A DNA stretch of 64,000 nucleotides from Streptomyces sp. Ru62 (GTDB taxonomy: Bacteria > Actinomycetota > Actinomycetes > Streptomycetales > Streptomycetaceae), in contig NZ_PQSU01000037.1 of assembly GCF_002920615.1 (NCBI RefSeq), positions 24,578 through 88,577 on the forward strand, in the 5' to 3' direction. Every line of letters starts with the position of its first letter. Position 1 is the stretch's first letter. Below, in pieces: positions 1 to 8,968 of the stretch. A program made the translations under genes and the position numbers. The notes below the pieces were generated by a model. That model worked only from the letters and a program-made list of their open reading frames with translations. It did not search any database and had not been told where the DNA came from.

Positions 1-94
1 GCAGCGGGGTGCCGTCGTCGACGAGCTGCCGGGCGACGTCGACGATGCGCTGCCGGTTGCGGGCAGCGTCCTTGCGCATCGGTGCACTGGTCAT
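1..94 (-). CDS. TetR-family transcriptional regulator, N-terminus only
   Basis: Only the first 31 or so codons lie in the window; the gene runs off the left edge. The reading starts at an ATG (complement of 92-94) and gives MTSAPMRKDAARNRQRIVDV, followed by ARQLVDDGTPL. This is the typical opening of a TetR DNA-binding domain (basic N-terminus, then helix 1 of the HTH). It is divergent from the hydrolase gene at 193, with two operator-like dyads in the 98-bp gap. The inference is a repressor of itself and of the hydrolase. The ligand-binding part is outside the window, so the inducer cannot be guessed. Confidence 0.75.
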   Translation of the reverse strand, partial: MTSAPMRKDAARNRQRIVDVARQLVDDGTPL

Positions 95-108
95 GCGCAC
101 AGCATAAA

Positions 109-155
109 CGGATAGGTCATCCGATTGTGTTACGGTGAACTGGATAGTTCATCCG
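109..155. promoter_or_regulatory. Two near-identical TetR-type operators
   Basis: Positions 109-123 read CGGATAGGTCATCCG and 141-155 read TGGATAGTTCATCCG. Each is a dyad of GGAT and ATCC around the same 7-bp core. The centres are 32 bp apart (three helical turns), so two dimers could bind the same DNA face. They sit between the divergent TetR and hydrolase genes, where an autoregulating TetR operator is expected. Confidence 0.7.
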
Positions 156-192
156 CTTGAGGTGGCCGTCATGCGCCACGAGAGGACTCACC

Positions 193-1089
193 GTGCCGTT
201 CACCATCACTGACGTGCCGGGCTTGCCCGCCGGCTTCACCGACACGTTCACCAGCCACACGGTCAAGACCGGCGAGCTGACCCTGCATGCCGTGGTCGGC
301 GGGGACGGGCCGCCGCTCCTGCTCCTGCCCGGCTGGCCCCAGTTCTGGTACAGCTGGCGTCTGGTCATGCCCGCCCTGGCCGAGCACTTCACCGTCATCG
401 CACCCGACCTGCGCGGCATGGGCGCCAGCGACAAGCCCGCCACCGGCTACGACGCCGCCACGCTCGCCGACGACATGGCCGCCCTGATGACCGCGCTGGG
501 CCACGACCGCTTCGCCGTCGTCGGCTACGACCTGGGCATGCTGGTCGGCTACGCCCTGGCCGCGAGCCACCGCGACCGCGTCACCCGCCTCGTCGTCAGC
601 GAGGCCGTCATCCCCGGGATCTCGCCGTCCCCGCCGCTGTTGTCGGACCCGGCCACCAACGAGATGCTGTGGCACTTTGCCTTCAACCGCCTCGCGGACA
701 TCAACGAGCGCATGGTCGCCGGCCGCGAGGAGGTCTACTTCGGTCACACTTTCACCTCCAAGACCGCCACCCCCGGCGCCATCCCGCAGCATGCCATCGA
801 CGTCTACGTCGACTCGCTGCGCGACCCGGCCGCTCTGCGCGCCAGCTTCGAGTACTACCGGACCATCGACGCATCCGCCGAGTACGTCCTGCGCTGGCGC
901 GACGAGGGGCTGCTGGCCATCCCGGTTTTGGCCATAGGCGGCCAGTACAGCACCGGCACCATGCCGGAGGAGACCATGTGCCTGGTCGCCACGGACGTCA
1001 CCGGACTGGTCATCCCCGGAGCCGGCCACTTCCTGCCCGAAGAGGCGCCGGAGGAACTCGGCAAGGCAGTCCTGGGATTCCTGCGCTGA
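193..1089 (+). CDS. Alpha/beta hydrolase, epoxide hydrolase-like
   Basis: A 298-residue alpha/beta-hydrolase. The GTG at 193 is chosen because AGAGGA lies 7 bp upstream; the TTG at 157 only adds residues unlike the family. The oxyanion segment LLLLPGWPQFWYSW is followed by the nucleophile elbow VVGYDLGM. Aspartate at the nucleophile position places it with epoxide hydrolases and haloalkane dehalogenases rather than serine esterases. The C-terminal GAGHFLPEE supplies the catalytic histidine. It is probably cytoplasmic, as no signal peptide is seen. It is divergent from a TetR gene and preceded by paired operators, so it is probably induced by the compound it hydrolyses. The natural substrate is unknown. 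Confidence 0.85.
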   Translation: MPFTITDVPGLPAGFTDTFTSHTVKTGELTLHAVVGGDGPPLLLLPGWPQFWYSWRLVMPALAEHFTVIAPDLRGMGASDKPATGYDAATLADDMAALMTALGHDRFAVVGYDLGMLVGYALAASHRDRVTRLVVSEAVIPGISPSPPLLSDPATNEMLWHFAFNRLADINERMVAGREEVYFGHTFTSKTATPGAIPQHAIDVYVDSLRDPAALRASFEYYRTIDASAEYVLRWRDEGLLAIPVLAIGGQYSTGTMPEETMCLVATDVTGLVIPGAGHFLPEEAPEELGKAVLGFLR

Positions 1090-1378
1090 CCCGGGGATCG
1101 CGCCACGTACGACAGGCGGCCACCGAGGGCCGGCCATGCGCCGAGTTTAGGCATTTCCGCGCCTGGCAGTGGTAGTCATCACGGCCCGCCGTCGGCACTG
1201 GGACAGGAACCCGCGTCGCGAGGACCGTTGCCGCAGCCCCGGGTCTCGTGGCGCGGAGCCACTCCCAGCTCCCAACCGCAGTGCCGAGGGCGTGCTTCAC
1301 CAGTGCTATCGGACCGATCCCACCCACACGGCCGATCACCCCGACAGCGGCCCCGACGATCACGAACGGAGGGCACCC

Positions 1379-2854
1379 ATGAGTGTCGACGTCATCATCT
1401 CAGGCGCCGGACCCGTCGGTCTGCTGACCGCCGTGCTCCTTGACTCGGCCGGGGTGAAGGTCGCGGTTTTCGAGCGGCTCACTGAGCGCAGTGCGAACTC
1501 CCGTGCCGCCGTCCTGCATCCGCGCACTCTGGAGGTCCTGGCGACGGTGCGGGCCGAGGATGGCCGCACGCTCACCGACATCCTGCTGTCACACGGCCGC
1601 GCGGTGCCCCGGACGCACTTCGGGATGTTGCCGCAGCTGCTGGACTACACCGAGCTGGACACCCCTTACCCCCACACACTGCAGATCACCCAGGCCACCA
1701 CCGAGCGGGTACTCGCCTCCCTTGCCATAGCGCGCGGCATCCCCGTGCACTACGGCCAGGAGGTCACCGGATTCGAACAGGACGACACCGCCGTGCGCGT
1801 GCATGCGTGTGACTGCGTCCACACGGCCCGGTACCTGGTCGGAGCCGATGGCGCGGGGAGCCGGGTCCGGCAGCAGGCCGGCATCGAGTTTCCCGGCACG
1901 CCCGGCAACGTGGTGTCCTACCTCGCGGATGTCGAACTGGACGGAGCACCACAGAAAGCGACCCACGTGTGGGACCACGAGAACGGCTGGGTCAGTATCG
2001 TGCCGCTCTTCGACGGCATCCACCGCATGTTCGGCGTTCTGCCGGAGGACACCGGCCTGACGCCCGAGCAGGTCACTGCCAAGCGGAGCCAACCGCTCAC
2101 CCTCGATGACCTACGAAGCATTCTCAAGCGCGTGGCCGGCACCGACTACGGGCTGCGCAGCGCGGTGTGGATCTCCACGGCCGGCAACACCACCCGCCAC
2201 GCCACCCGGTACCGGGTCAACCGGGTCTTCGTTGCCGGTGACGCCGCGCATGTGCACTTCCCGGCGGGCGGCCAGGGAGTCAACGTCGGCATGCAGGACG
2301 CCGTCAACCTCGCATGGAAGCTCGCGGCCGAGGTCAAGGGCCGGGCCACCCCGCTGATCATTAACGGCGCGGCCTCCTACGACCGTGAACGCCGCCCGGT
2401 GGCGGCCTCCCTGGCGCAGAACACGCAGGCCCAGACCGCGCTGATGACCACGTTCACCCCCCAAGGTGCGGCCCTGCCGGAGCTGATGAGCACGTTGCTC
2501 GCCGGGCCGGAGACCAACGCGTACCTGGCCGGACTGCTGTCGGGGCTGAGCGTGTCCTACGACACCCCCGATGTGGGCCACCCGCTGGACGGGCACCGTG
2601 TGCCGGACTTGCGTTTGCCGGACGGGGACAGCCTGCTGCGCCGACTGCGCGTCGACCGCTTCCTGCTACTGGACTGCACCCCGGGCGGGGTGCTCGCTGC
2701 CCTGGGCTCGCCGGCGGTGGAGGTGGTCCCCGCCGGGCCCTGGTCCGGGTTGACTGCCGCCCTGGTACGACCCGACGGACACATCGCCCGCGCGTGGACA
2801 GGGGCGGACACCGAGCAGATCAGGGCGACACTCACCGACTGGCTGGCTTCCTGA
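1379..2854 (+). CDS. FAD-dependent aromatic monooxygenase
   Basis: A 491-residue flavoprotein hydroxylase of the PheA/TfdB and PgaE/RdmE type. It starts at the ATG at 1379, after CGGAGGG. The N-terminal Rossmann fingerprint IISGAGPVGLLTAVLLDSAG with the acidic VFER binds the ADP of FAD. The SRAAVLHPRTLEVL stretch and the second FAD motif VFVAGDAAHVHFPAGGQG are diagnostic. A thioredoxin-like C-terminal domain follows, as in the polyketide hydroxylases. The expected reaction is NAD(P)H- and O2-dependent hydroxylation of an aromatic or polyketide substrate. It lies 290 bp after the hydrolase with no polyketide genes nearby, so resistance or catabolism is as likely as biosynthesis. Confidence 0.9.
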   Translation: MSVDVIISGAGPVGLLTAVLLDSAGVKVAVFERLTERSANSRAAVLHPRTLEVLATVRAEDGRTLTDILLSHGRAVPRTHFGMLPQLLDYTELDTPYPHTLQITQATTERVLASLAIARGIPVHYGQEVTGFEQDDTAVRVHACDCVHTARYLVGADGAGSRVRQQAGIEFPGTPGNVVSYLADVELDGAPQKATHVWDHENGWVSIVPLFDGIHRMFGVLPEDTGLTPEQVTAKRSQPLTLDDLRSILKRVAGTDYGLRSAVWISTAGNTTRHATRYRVNRVFVAGDAAHVHFPAGGQGVNVGMQDAVNLAWKLAAEVKGRATPLIINGAASYDRERRPVAASLAQNTQAQTALMTTFTPQGAALPELMSTLLAGPETNAYLAGLLSGLSVSYDTPDVGHPLDGHRVPDLRLPDGDSLLRRLRVDRFLLLDCTPGGVLAALGSPAVEVVPAGPWSGLTAALVRPDGHIARAWTGADTEQIRATLTDWLAS

Positions 2855-3167
2855 CCAGGAACCGCCTCGGCGGGCAACGCCGTCGACAAGGGGTGGATGC
2901 TTTGGATGGCCTAGCCCGAGATCACCCAACCTACGTCCACACCGCTGACCTCGCCCCCCTACCTGACAGCTGCGGCCGACGCCGACGTCTCACACCGGAC
3001 GCGTCGACATCGGCTGGGATCGGGCGGTCAGCATGCGGGAGGTGGCCCGTCCGCTCCGCAGCCGGGCCGGCAGGCCGACATGCCGTCCGCAGTCATCCAG
3101 ACCGCGGGCGCCTTCGCCGGGCCCGTTCAAGCCGATCAGACCCACGTTCAAGGAGGTAGGACCCCTG
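2855..3167. other. Intergenic region, no gene seen
   Basis: No reading frame here has convincing codon bias or a recognisable product. The only clear signal is the strong ribosome binding site AAGGAGGT at 3150-3157 for the next gene. Confidence 0.6.
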
Positions 3168-3509
3168 ATGAGAAGCGAGCAAAACCGCCCGTATCCCGAT
3201 GACACCCACGAGCTTCTCTACCTCGTCATGAGCAGACTCGTCGGTGACGACCCGAGCACACTGCTGCCGAAGATCAAGGAGCACCTCGCCTTCGGAGCCG
3301 ACCTCGAAAGCAGGGGGATCACCTTCGAAGGCGGTCCCCTCATGACGCCTGACGGTGAGAACTCCGGGACCGGCCTGTACATCCTGCGCGCCGCCTCCCT
3401 GGCCGAAGCAGAACAGATCGCAAGCCAGGACCCCCTGCACGCGGCAGGACTCCGCACCCCCACCGTCAGTCCCTGGTACCGCAGGCGGCGCCCGGCGGAA
3501 TCGACATGA
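3168..3509 (+). CDS. YCII-like small protein
   Basis: A 113-residue protein. The ATG at 3168 is chosen because AAGGAGGT lies about 10 bp upstream; longer readings begin with low-complexity residues. Residues 10-105 resemble the YCII/DGPF dimeric ferredoxin-like fold: HELLYLVMSRL at the start, HLAFGADLESRGITFEGGPL in the middle, then LYILRAASLAEAEQIASQDP and a Trp-Tyr near the C-terminus. Such proteins are small, often uncharacterised, and many act as muconolactone-isomerase-like or accessory enzymes. It could work with the upstream monooxygenase, but the 313-bp gap argues for its own transcript. Confidence 0.65.
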   Translation: MRSEQNRPYPDDTHELLYLVMSRLVGDDPSTLLPKIKEHLAFGADLESRGITFEGGPLMTPDGENSGTGLYILRAASLAEAEQIASQDPLHAAGLRTPTVSPWYRRRRPAEST

Positions 3510-3779
3510 GGCTGACGCTGCTCGAAGCCGACTGATCAAGCGGCACTTCTCTCACCACGACCCCGGACGTGCCGCCAGGACGCGCGTCCGGATGCCGGTG
3601 CGCGCTGCCGCGCAGCCGTTGCACCTCCCGCAGCACCTGCTGCGTGCCGTGGAAGATGGCCGCGGTCCGGTGCCGGTCGCAGGTGCGCGGGGAGGCGCCG
3701 CGAGGTCGCCTGGAAGAGGCCTCCCTCGAAAGTCAGAGCGTTCGCGCTGACGGCCGCCACTGAGTTGGTGCGTGCTGTG
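3510..3779. other. Intergenic region, no gene recognised
   Basis: The stretch between the YCII-like gene and the XRE operator has open frames on both strands, but none has a start with a ribosome binding site or a recognisable fold. It may be degenerate coding sequence. Confidence 0.5.
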
Positions 3780-3801
3780 GGGGGTACTGACAGGGACCCC
3801 C
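3780..3801. promoter_or_regulatory. Putative XRE operator, copy 1 (own promoter)
   Basis: GGGGGT (3780-3785), a 10-bp spacer, then ACCCCC (3796-3801) form a perfect 6-bp dyad, 32 bp before the ATG of the XRE regulator. The same architecture recurs before the MFS gene (4882-4903) and an aldo/keto reductase (10430-10451), which suggests autoregulation and a shared regulon. Confidence 0.65.
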
Positions 3802-3832
3802 ACCGGCTGTGCCGTCTTTCTACGCTGGATTC

Positions 3833-4711
3833 ATGGACAACCGGGCCGAAGTCAGTGCATTTCTCAAATCCCGCCGTGACAGGATCACGCCCGAACAGGT
3901 GGGTCTGCCGGTGTACGGACACCGCCGGGTTCCCGGGCTGCGCCGGGGCGAGGTCGCGATGCTCGCCGGGGTGAGCGTGGAGTACTACACGCGCCTGGAG
4001 CGCGGTGATCTCGGCGGGGTCTCCGAGAGCGTCCTGGACGCACTCGCCCAGGCCCTGCGCCTCGACGATACCGAGCGGGACCACCTTTACGCCCTGGCCC
4101 GCGCAGCGCACGTGACCCCGGCCAGGGCCCGGCGCCGGCCGAAGCAGGCGACGGTGCGGCCCAGTGTGCTGCGCATCATCGAGGGCCTGCACGACCAGCC
4201 GGCGTATCTGCGCAACAACCGGATGGACGTCCTGGCCGCCAACACGCTTGCCCGCGTCCTGCACAGCTACGTGTTCGAGATGGAACAGCCGAACACCTGC
4301 CGGTTCTGCTTCCTCGACCCCCGCGCCCCCCGGCTCTACCTCGACTGGGAACGCGTGGCCCGCGACGCAGTGGGGGTGCTGCGCCTCGAGGTCGCCAAGA
4401 ACCCCTACGACCGCGAGCTGTCCAACCTGATCGGTGAGCTGTCCACCCGCAGTGACGCCTTCCGCACGATGTGGGGTGCGCACAACGTGCATTCCTTCAC
4501 CAGGGGAGCCAAGCGGTTCCACCATCCGGTGGTGGGCGAGATGGAACTCGTCCACGAAAGTCTTGACCTGCCCGGTGACGAGGGACTGTCCATCACCGTC
4601 TACAGCGCCGAGCCCGGCACCCCGGCCGCGGACGCTCTGAACCTGCTGGCCAGTTGGGCGGCAAGCGAGGACCGGGACGCGGCCGCTTCCCAGGCTGACA
4701 CCGAGCACTGA
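3833..4711 (+). CDS. XRE-family regulator with MmyB-type ligand domain
   Basis: A 292-residue regulator. The N-terminal Cro/C1 helix-turn-helix is seen in GLRRGEVAMLAGVSVEYYTR (about residues 42-61), followed by LERGDLGGVSESVLDALAQA. The C-terminal half has the MmyB-like domain common in Streptomyces, with ILDRNRMDVLAANTLA-type spacing (here YLRNNRMDVLAANTLA), a DWERVARDAVGVLR segment and a final Asp/Glu-rich tail. The ATG at 3833 is preferred over the GTG at 3809. A TACGCT -10-like hexamer ends about 8 bp before the ATG, so the message may be nearly leaderless. MmyB proteins are thought to bind fatty-acid-like or aromatic ligands and usually control adjacent redox genes. The downstream block fits that. 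Confidence 0.9.
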   Translation: MDNRAEVSAFLKSRRDRITPEQVGLPVYGHRRVPGLRRGEVAMLAGVSVEYYTRLERGDLGGVSESVLDALAQALRLDDTERDHLYALARAAHVTPARARRRPKQATVRPSVLRIIEGLHDQPAYLRNNRMDVLAANTLARVLHSYVFEMEQPNTCRFCFLDPRAPRLYLDWERVARDAVGVLRLEVAKNPYDRELSNLIGELSTRSDAFRTMWGAHNVHSFTRGAKRFHHPVVGEMELVHESLDLPGDEGLSITVYSAEPGTPAADALNLLASWAASEDRDAAASQADTEH

Positions 4712-4881
4712 CACGCAGCCGGCGGCCCCTGTGCCGGCGCCGCCGTGATGACGTGCGGCCCGCTGCCCTGCACGCCGGCACCCGCTCAACAAGCGCCAGC
4801 GGCAGCCATCGGCCTGTCCGCACTGTGTGCCGCGGCCGGATACCCCGTTTCAGCGTGTACTCACTGACGCTCTCGGCATGA

Positions 4882-4903
4882 GGGGGTCCCTGCTGTTACC
4901 CCT
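4882..4903. promoter_or_regulatory. Putative XRE operator, copy 2 (MFS promoter)
   Basis: GGGGGT at 4882-4887, a 10-bp spacer and ACCCCT at 4898-4903. The flanking bases are also shared with copy 3: both continue with ACAAGCGTG, and 26-27 bp later with TTTCGTGGA(A/T)TG (4939-4950 here; 10488-10499 there). The conserved block is therefore longer than the operator and probably includes the core promoter. Confidence 0.65.
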
Positions 4904-5054
4904 CACAAGCGTGACTCCCCGAGCTGCTCACCGGCTGGTTTCGTGGATTGCGGCGGGCCTGAAGGGGCCCGCCCGCACCACCCTCGGCGCGTATGACGCT
5001 TGCCGGCCCGCCTTCGGTGACCGGGCCCCGCGCCACCTCTGGAAAGGATCATCA

Positions 5055-6308
5055 GTGAGTTCCCCTTCGTCCACGCAGCCGGATACCTCGGCCGCCGCAC
5101 CGCTCACGGCCGACGACAGCACGTCCGTGCCTGCCGGGAAGGTCAAGCTGCCGCCCGTGGTGTGGCTGATGGGCGGCATCACCTTCATCATGGGCACCAG
5201 CGAGTTCGTCGTCTCCGGCCTGCTGCCGCAGATCTCCGACGCCCTGAACGTCAGCGTCTCCAGCGCCGGGATGCTGATCACTGTCTTCGCCATCGGCATG
5301 ACGATCGGCGCCCCCCTGATGGCGATCGCGACCCAGCGCCTGCCGCGCCGCTCGGCCCTGATCGCCGCACTGCTGGTCTTCGCCGCCGGGCACGTCCTCA
5401 GCGCACTCAGCCCCAACCTGACCCTCGCGATCGTCGGCCGGCTCGCCGCCGCGCTGGGCCACGGCACCTTCTGGGCCGTGGGCGCCGTGATCGCCACCGC
5501 CGCGGCCGGCCCCGCCGCCAGCACCCGCGCCACCGGCGTGATGGTCGGCGGCATCACGCTCGCCAACATCATCGGCGTCCCCCTGGGTACGGCAGTCGGC
5601 CAGTTGGGCGGGTGGCAGACCCCCTACTGGGTGCTCGCCGCACTCGCCGTGGCCGCCGCGGCCGTGATCGCCCGCCGTATCCCGGCCGACACCACCCGCG
5701 CCGACAGCTCCCTGCGCGCCGAGGTGGCCGCGCTCAAGCAGCCCCGGCTGTGGCTGGTCTACCTGTCCATCGCCCTGCTCCAGGCCGGCATCATGGGCGC
5801 CTACAGCTACGTCGCCCCCCTGCTGACCGACCGCGCCCACCTGGCGAGCTCGGCGGTACCGCTGGCGATGCTCGGTTTCGGCATCGGCGCCCTGTCCGGC
5901 ACCACGGTCGGCGGTCGCCTCGGTGACCGGCGGCCCTACGGCACGCTCATCCCGACCGCCGCCCTGACCACCGCCACTCTGGGCGGGATCACTCTGTGGG
6001 CGACCAACAGCGTCGTGGCCGTCGTCCTGATCATGCTGCTCGGTGCCGCCGGTTTCGCTGGCAACCCGATCGTGGTCGGTCAGGTCGTCAAGATCGCCGG
6101 ACAGGGCCGGTCCCTGCCGGTAGCCGTGGCCACCTCGGCCTTCCAGATCGGTATCGCCACGGGCTCCTGGCTCGGTGGTGTCGCCCTGAATTCCAGTCTG
6201 GACCTGAAGGGCCCGTCCCTGACCGGCTTCGCCTTCGCCCTGGTGGCCCTGCTGCCCCTCGGCCTGCTGGCCGCCTCCCAGCGCAAGGCGGAAGCAACGC
6301 GCAGCTGA
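5055..6308 (+). CDS. MFS transporter, DHA1 drug/metabolite efflux type
   Basis: A 417-residue integral membrane exporter with about 12 predicted transmembrane segments. The GTG at 5055 follows GGAAAGGA; a soluble Ser/Thr-rich N-terminus of about 35 residues precedes TM1 (WLMGGITFIMGTSEFVVSGL). The TSEFVVSGLLPQI opening and the RLPRRSALIAALLVF loop after TM2 are typical of the AraJ/Cmx/PbuE branch of proton-driven efflux. It lies 344 bp after the XRE gene, behind an XRE-type operator, and is the likely primary target. The substrate is unknown; with redox genes downstream, export of a toxic small molecule is the simplest reading. Confidence 0.9.
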   Translation: MSSPSSTQPDTSAAAPLTADDSTSVPAGKVKLPPVVWLMGGITFIMGTSEFVVSGLLPQISDALNVSVSSAGMLITVFAIGMTIGAPLMAIATQRLPRRSALIAALLVFAAGHVLSALSPNLTLAIVGRLAAALGHGTFWAVGAVIATAAAGPAASTRATGVMVGGITLANIIGVPLGTAVGQLGGWQTPYWVLAALAVAAAAVIARRIPADTTRADSSLRAEVAALKQPRLWLVYLSIALLQAGIMGAYSYVAPLLTDRAHLASSAVPLAMLGFGIGALSGTTVGGRLGDRRPYGTLIPTAALTTATLGGITLWATNSVVAVVLIMLLGAAGFAGNPIVVGQVVKIAGQGRSLPVAVATSAFQIGIATGSWLGGVALNSSLDLKGPSLTGFAFALVALLPLGLLAASQRKAEATRS

Positions 6309-6375
6309 CCTCCTGGGCAGGGACGCCCGCACCACCGCACGCCGTGCAACACCTCGATCCGAACATCCCGAACGC

Positions 6376-6825
6376 GTGCCCACCGCGGCCCGGCACGGCA
6401 TGGGAGTGATCACCTACAGCCCGCTGGCCGGCGGCTGGCTGTCCGGCAAGTGGCGCCAGGACGCCGACCTGCCCACCCCCTCCCCGGCCCGGCAGCGTCT
6501 GGCCGACCGCTTCGACATGTCCCTGCCGGTCAACCAGCGCAAGCTGGAGGCCACCGAGGCCCTCGCCCACCTGGCCGAGGACAACGGCATGACGCTGATC
6601 GAGATGGCCATCGCCTTCGCCCTCAACCATCCCGCGGTCGCATCGGTGCTCATCGGCCCGCGCACCCAGGCCCACTTGAAGTCGCAGCTGCCCGCGGCAG
6701 ACGTCGTCCTGGGCCCGGCGGTCCTGGACCGCATCGACGAGATCGTCACGCCCGGCACGGTCATCAACCCAGCCGACAGCAGCTTCGTCAATCCCGCCCT
6801 GGAACCGGCAGCCCGCCGACGCTGA
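6376..6825 (+). pseudogene. Aldo/keto reductase, C-terminal half only
   Basis: About 145 residues matching the second half of an aldo/keto reductase: HGMGVITYSPLAGGWLSGKW, then TLIEMAIAFALNHPAVASVLIGPRT-type sequence (the NADPH 2'-phosphate loop region) and the usual C-terminal tail. The first half, with the catalytic Asp-Tyr-Lys-His tetrad, is absent. Upstream of 6376 the frame degenerates within 70 bp of the MFS stop. A GTG exists at 6376, but a stand-alone product would lack the active site. It is probably the remnant of a deletion that removed the 5' half, and there is little reason to expect function. Confidence 0.8.
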
Positions 6826-7005
6826 CCGGACACCCGCCGACCGATCCTGCGCCGCAGCGCGGTTGCCTCCGGCCTGGTGCTGACGGACGACCTGCTCATG
6901 GCCGCCGCGAGGCCCTCGGCGACGTCCCCGTCACCGAGCCCACCGTCGCCCGCCCAGGTGCGCATCAAGCACCGCTGAACACAGAACCACGAGGAGAACA
7001 CGCTG

Positions 7006-8028
7006 ATGCGCGGAGTAGTGATGTACAAGGCCGGCGACGTCCGGGTCGAGGAGCGCGAGGATCCGAAGATCATCGAGCCCACCGACGCAATCGTGAAGCT
7101 GACCGCGACCTGCATCTGCGGCTCGGACCTGTGGCCGTACCGCGGGGTCGAGCCCGCCGACCACCAGGTCATGGGGCATGAGTATGTGGGGGTCGTGGAG
7201 GAGGTCGGCTCGGCGGTGAGGAACGTCAAGCCCGGAGACTTCGTGGTCGGCTCGTTCGTCATCTCCGACAATACCTGCGAGATCTGCCAGGCCGGGTTCA
7301 CGTCCAAGTGCGTGCACGCCGAGTTCGTCTCGCAGACGATCGGCACCCAGGCCGAGAAGGCCCGCATCCCGCACGCGGACGGCACCCTCGTCGCCACGCC
7401 GGGACAGCCCGACCCCGAGCTGATCCCCGCACTGCTGGCCGCCTCCGACGTGCTGGGCACCGGCTGGTTCGCCGCCGTCGCCGCCCAGGCCGGCCCCGGC
7501 AAGACCGTCGCGGTCGTCGGCGACGGCGCGGTCGGCCTCATGGCCGTCCTCGCCGCCAAGCAGCTGGGCGCCGAGCGGGTCATCGCCATGTCCCGCCACC
7601 CGGAGCGGCAGAAGCTGGCCCGCTACTACGGCGCGACCGACATCGTCGAAGAACGCGGCGAGGCAGGCATCGCGAAGATCAAGGAACTCACCAACGGGCT
7701 CGGCGCACACTCCGTGATCGAAGCGGTCGGCACCCAGGAGTCCTTCATGCAGGCCGTCGGCGCCACCCGCGGCGGCGGCCACCTGGGCTATGTGGGCCTG
7801 AACTACGACGTGACCATCCCCGGGATCGAGCTGTTCTTCGCCGGCATCCACACGCTCGGCGGGCCGGCCCCCGTGCGGCACTTCCTGCCCGAGCTGATCC
7901 AGCTCATCTGGAACCGCACGATCGACCCCGGCAAGGTCTTCGACCTCACCTTGCCTCTCGACCAGGCCGCGGAGGGCTACAAGGCCATGGACGAGCGCCG
8001 TGCCACCAAGGTCCTCCTCACCCTCTGA
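7006..8028 (+). CDS. Zinc-dependent alcohol dehydrogenase (MDR family)
   Basis: A 340-residue medium-chain dehydrogenase starting at the ATG at 7006 after GAGGAG. Zinc-site features are visible: CICGSDLWPYRG (first ligand Cys), GHEYVGVVEEVG (His/Glu motif) and a structural-zinc-like region with Cys at about 87-104 (NTCEICQAGF). The NAD(P)-binding Rossmann motif VAVVGDGAVGLMAV lies near residues 166-179. The likely reaction is reversible oxidation of an alcohol or reduction of an aldehyde. It sits in the redox block and has no operator of the GGGGGT type directly upstream, so it may be read through from the MFS promoter. Confidence 0.9.
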   Translation: MRGVVMYKAGDVRVEEREDPKIIEPTDAIVKLTATCICGSDLWPYRGVEPADHQVMGHEYVGVVEEVGSAVRNVKPGDFVVGSFVISDNTCEICQAGFTSKCVHAEFVSQTIGTQAEKARIPHADGTLVATPGQPDPELIPALLAASDVLGTGWFAAVAAQAGPGKTVAVVGDGAVGLMAVLAAKQLGAERVIAMSRHPERQKLARYYGATDIVEERGEAGIAKIKELTNGLGAHSVIEAVGTQESFMQAVGATRGGGHLGYVGLNYDVTIPGIELFFAGIHTLGGPAPVRHFLPELIQLIWNRTIDPGKVFDLTLPLDQAAEGYKAMDERRATKVLLTL

Positions 8029-8132
8029 AAGCCCGCGGCTCCGTCTCAGCGCGGGCGCCCAGCGGCAGCGCACTCACGGACGCCGCCGGTAAGCCGCTGA
8101 ACACTCTCAACGCACTGACACAAAGGATGATG

Positions 8133-8816
8133 ATGAGGATCGCAGTTCTGGGAACAGCCATGGTCGGCCGTGCCATCGCGGGCCGGCTGAGCGCGCTGGG
8201 CCACGACGTTGTAGTGGGCACGCGCGACGTGGAGCGGACCCTGGGGCACACCGAGGACCGGCCTGGGATTGTTTCCTTCGCACGGTGGCAGCAGGCGCAC
8301 CCCGCAGTGCAGCTGACGACGTTGGCCGATGCCGGAGCGCAGGGAGAAGTCATCGTCAACGCCACCCACGGCGCCGCGTCGCTGAACGCGCTGGAGGCGA
8401 CGGGCGCCACCAACCTCGCCGGCAAGGTGCTCCTCGACATCGGGAACCCGCTGGACGTCTCCCAGGGCATGCCGCCGAGGCTGACGGTGGCGAACACCGA
8501 CAGTCTCGGCGAGCAGATCCAGCGTGCCTACCCCGAGGCCCGCGTCGTGAAGTCGCTGAACACGATGCACGCCGAGATCATGGTCGACCCGGGCCGGCTC
8601 CCCGGCCACCACAACGTGTTCGTCGCCGGCGAGGACGCCGAAGCCAAGGAAACGGTCAAGAGCCTGCTCGGCGAGTTCGGCTGGCCCGACGAGGCGATCA
8701 TCGACCTCGGCGGGATCAAAGCCGCGCGAGCGGTGGAGATGTACGGGGAACTGCTCTTCGCGGTGGCGGCCGCGACGGGGACGTTCCACTTCAACATCGG
8801 GATCACGCGCAAGTAG
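8133..8816 (+). CDS. NADPH-dependent F420 reductase-like protein
   Basis: A 227-residue NAD(P)-binding protein. Three in-frame ATGs follow AAAGG closely; the third (8133) gives the best spacing. The N-terminus MRIAVLGTAMVGRAIAGRLS is a dinucleotide fold with the second glycine replaced (GTAMVG), then VVVGTRDVE, where the Arg suggests NADPH. The rest (VIVNATHGAASLNAL; VLLDIGNPLD; VVKSLNTMHAEIMVDP) matches the Fno-like/ProC-like family that reduces cofactor F420 or related substrates. It sits about 100 bp after the alcohol dehydrogenase and is probably co-transcribed with it. F420-dependent redox chemistry in the cluster is an inference. Confidence 0.8.
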   Translation: MRIAVLGTAMVGRAIAGRLSALGHDVVVGTRDVERTLGHTEDRPGIVSFARWQQAHPAVQLTTLADAGAQGEVIVNATHGAASLNALEATGATNLAGKVLLDIGNPLDVSQGMPPRLTVANTDSLGEQIQRAYPEARVVKSLNTMHAEIMVDPGRLPGHHNVFVAGEDAEAKETVKSLLGEFGWPDEAIIDLGGIKAARAVEMYGELLFAVAAATGTFHFNIGITRK

Positions 8817-8968
8817 CGGCACGAGCTCGATCGAAGCGGCTGCGCAAGACAGGCCGATCGCGGCCGAAGCGTGCCCATTGCCGCCCGCGGGTGGGCGGGA
8901 AGGTCTGTACTCCTCCCGCCCCCCGCACACCTCAGTGCAGCACCACCCCATGGGTGAAAGGACCCGTT

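Noticed and set aside
3536..4792. A 418-codon minus-strand open frame
   Set aside because: Opposite the XRE regulator, whose HTH and MmyB motifs are clear.
5052..6413. A 453-codon minus-strand open frame
   Set aside because: Gly/Gln/Asp-rich shadow of the MFS gene, with no hydrophobic or catalytic pattern.
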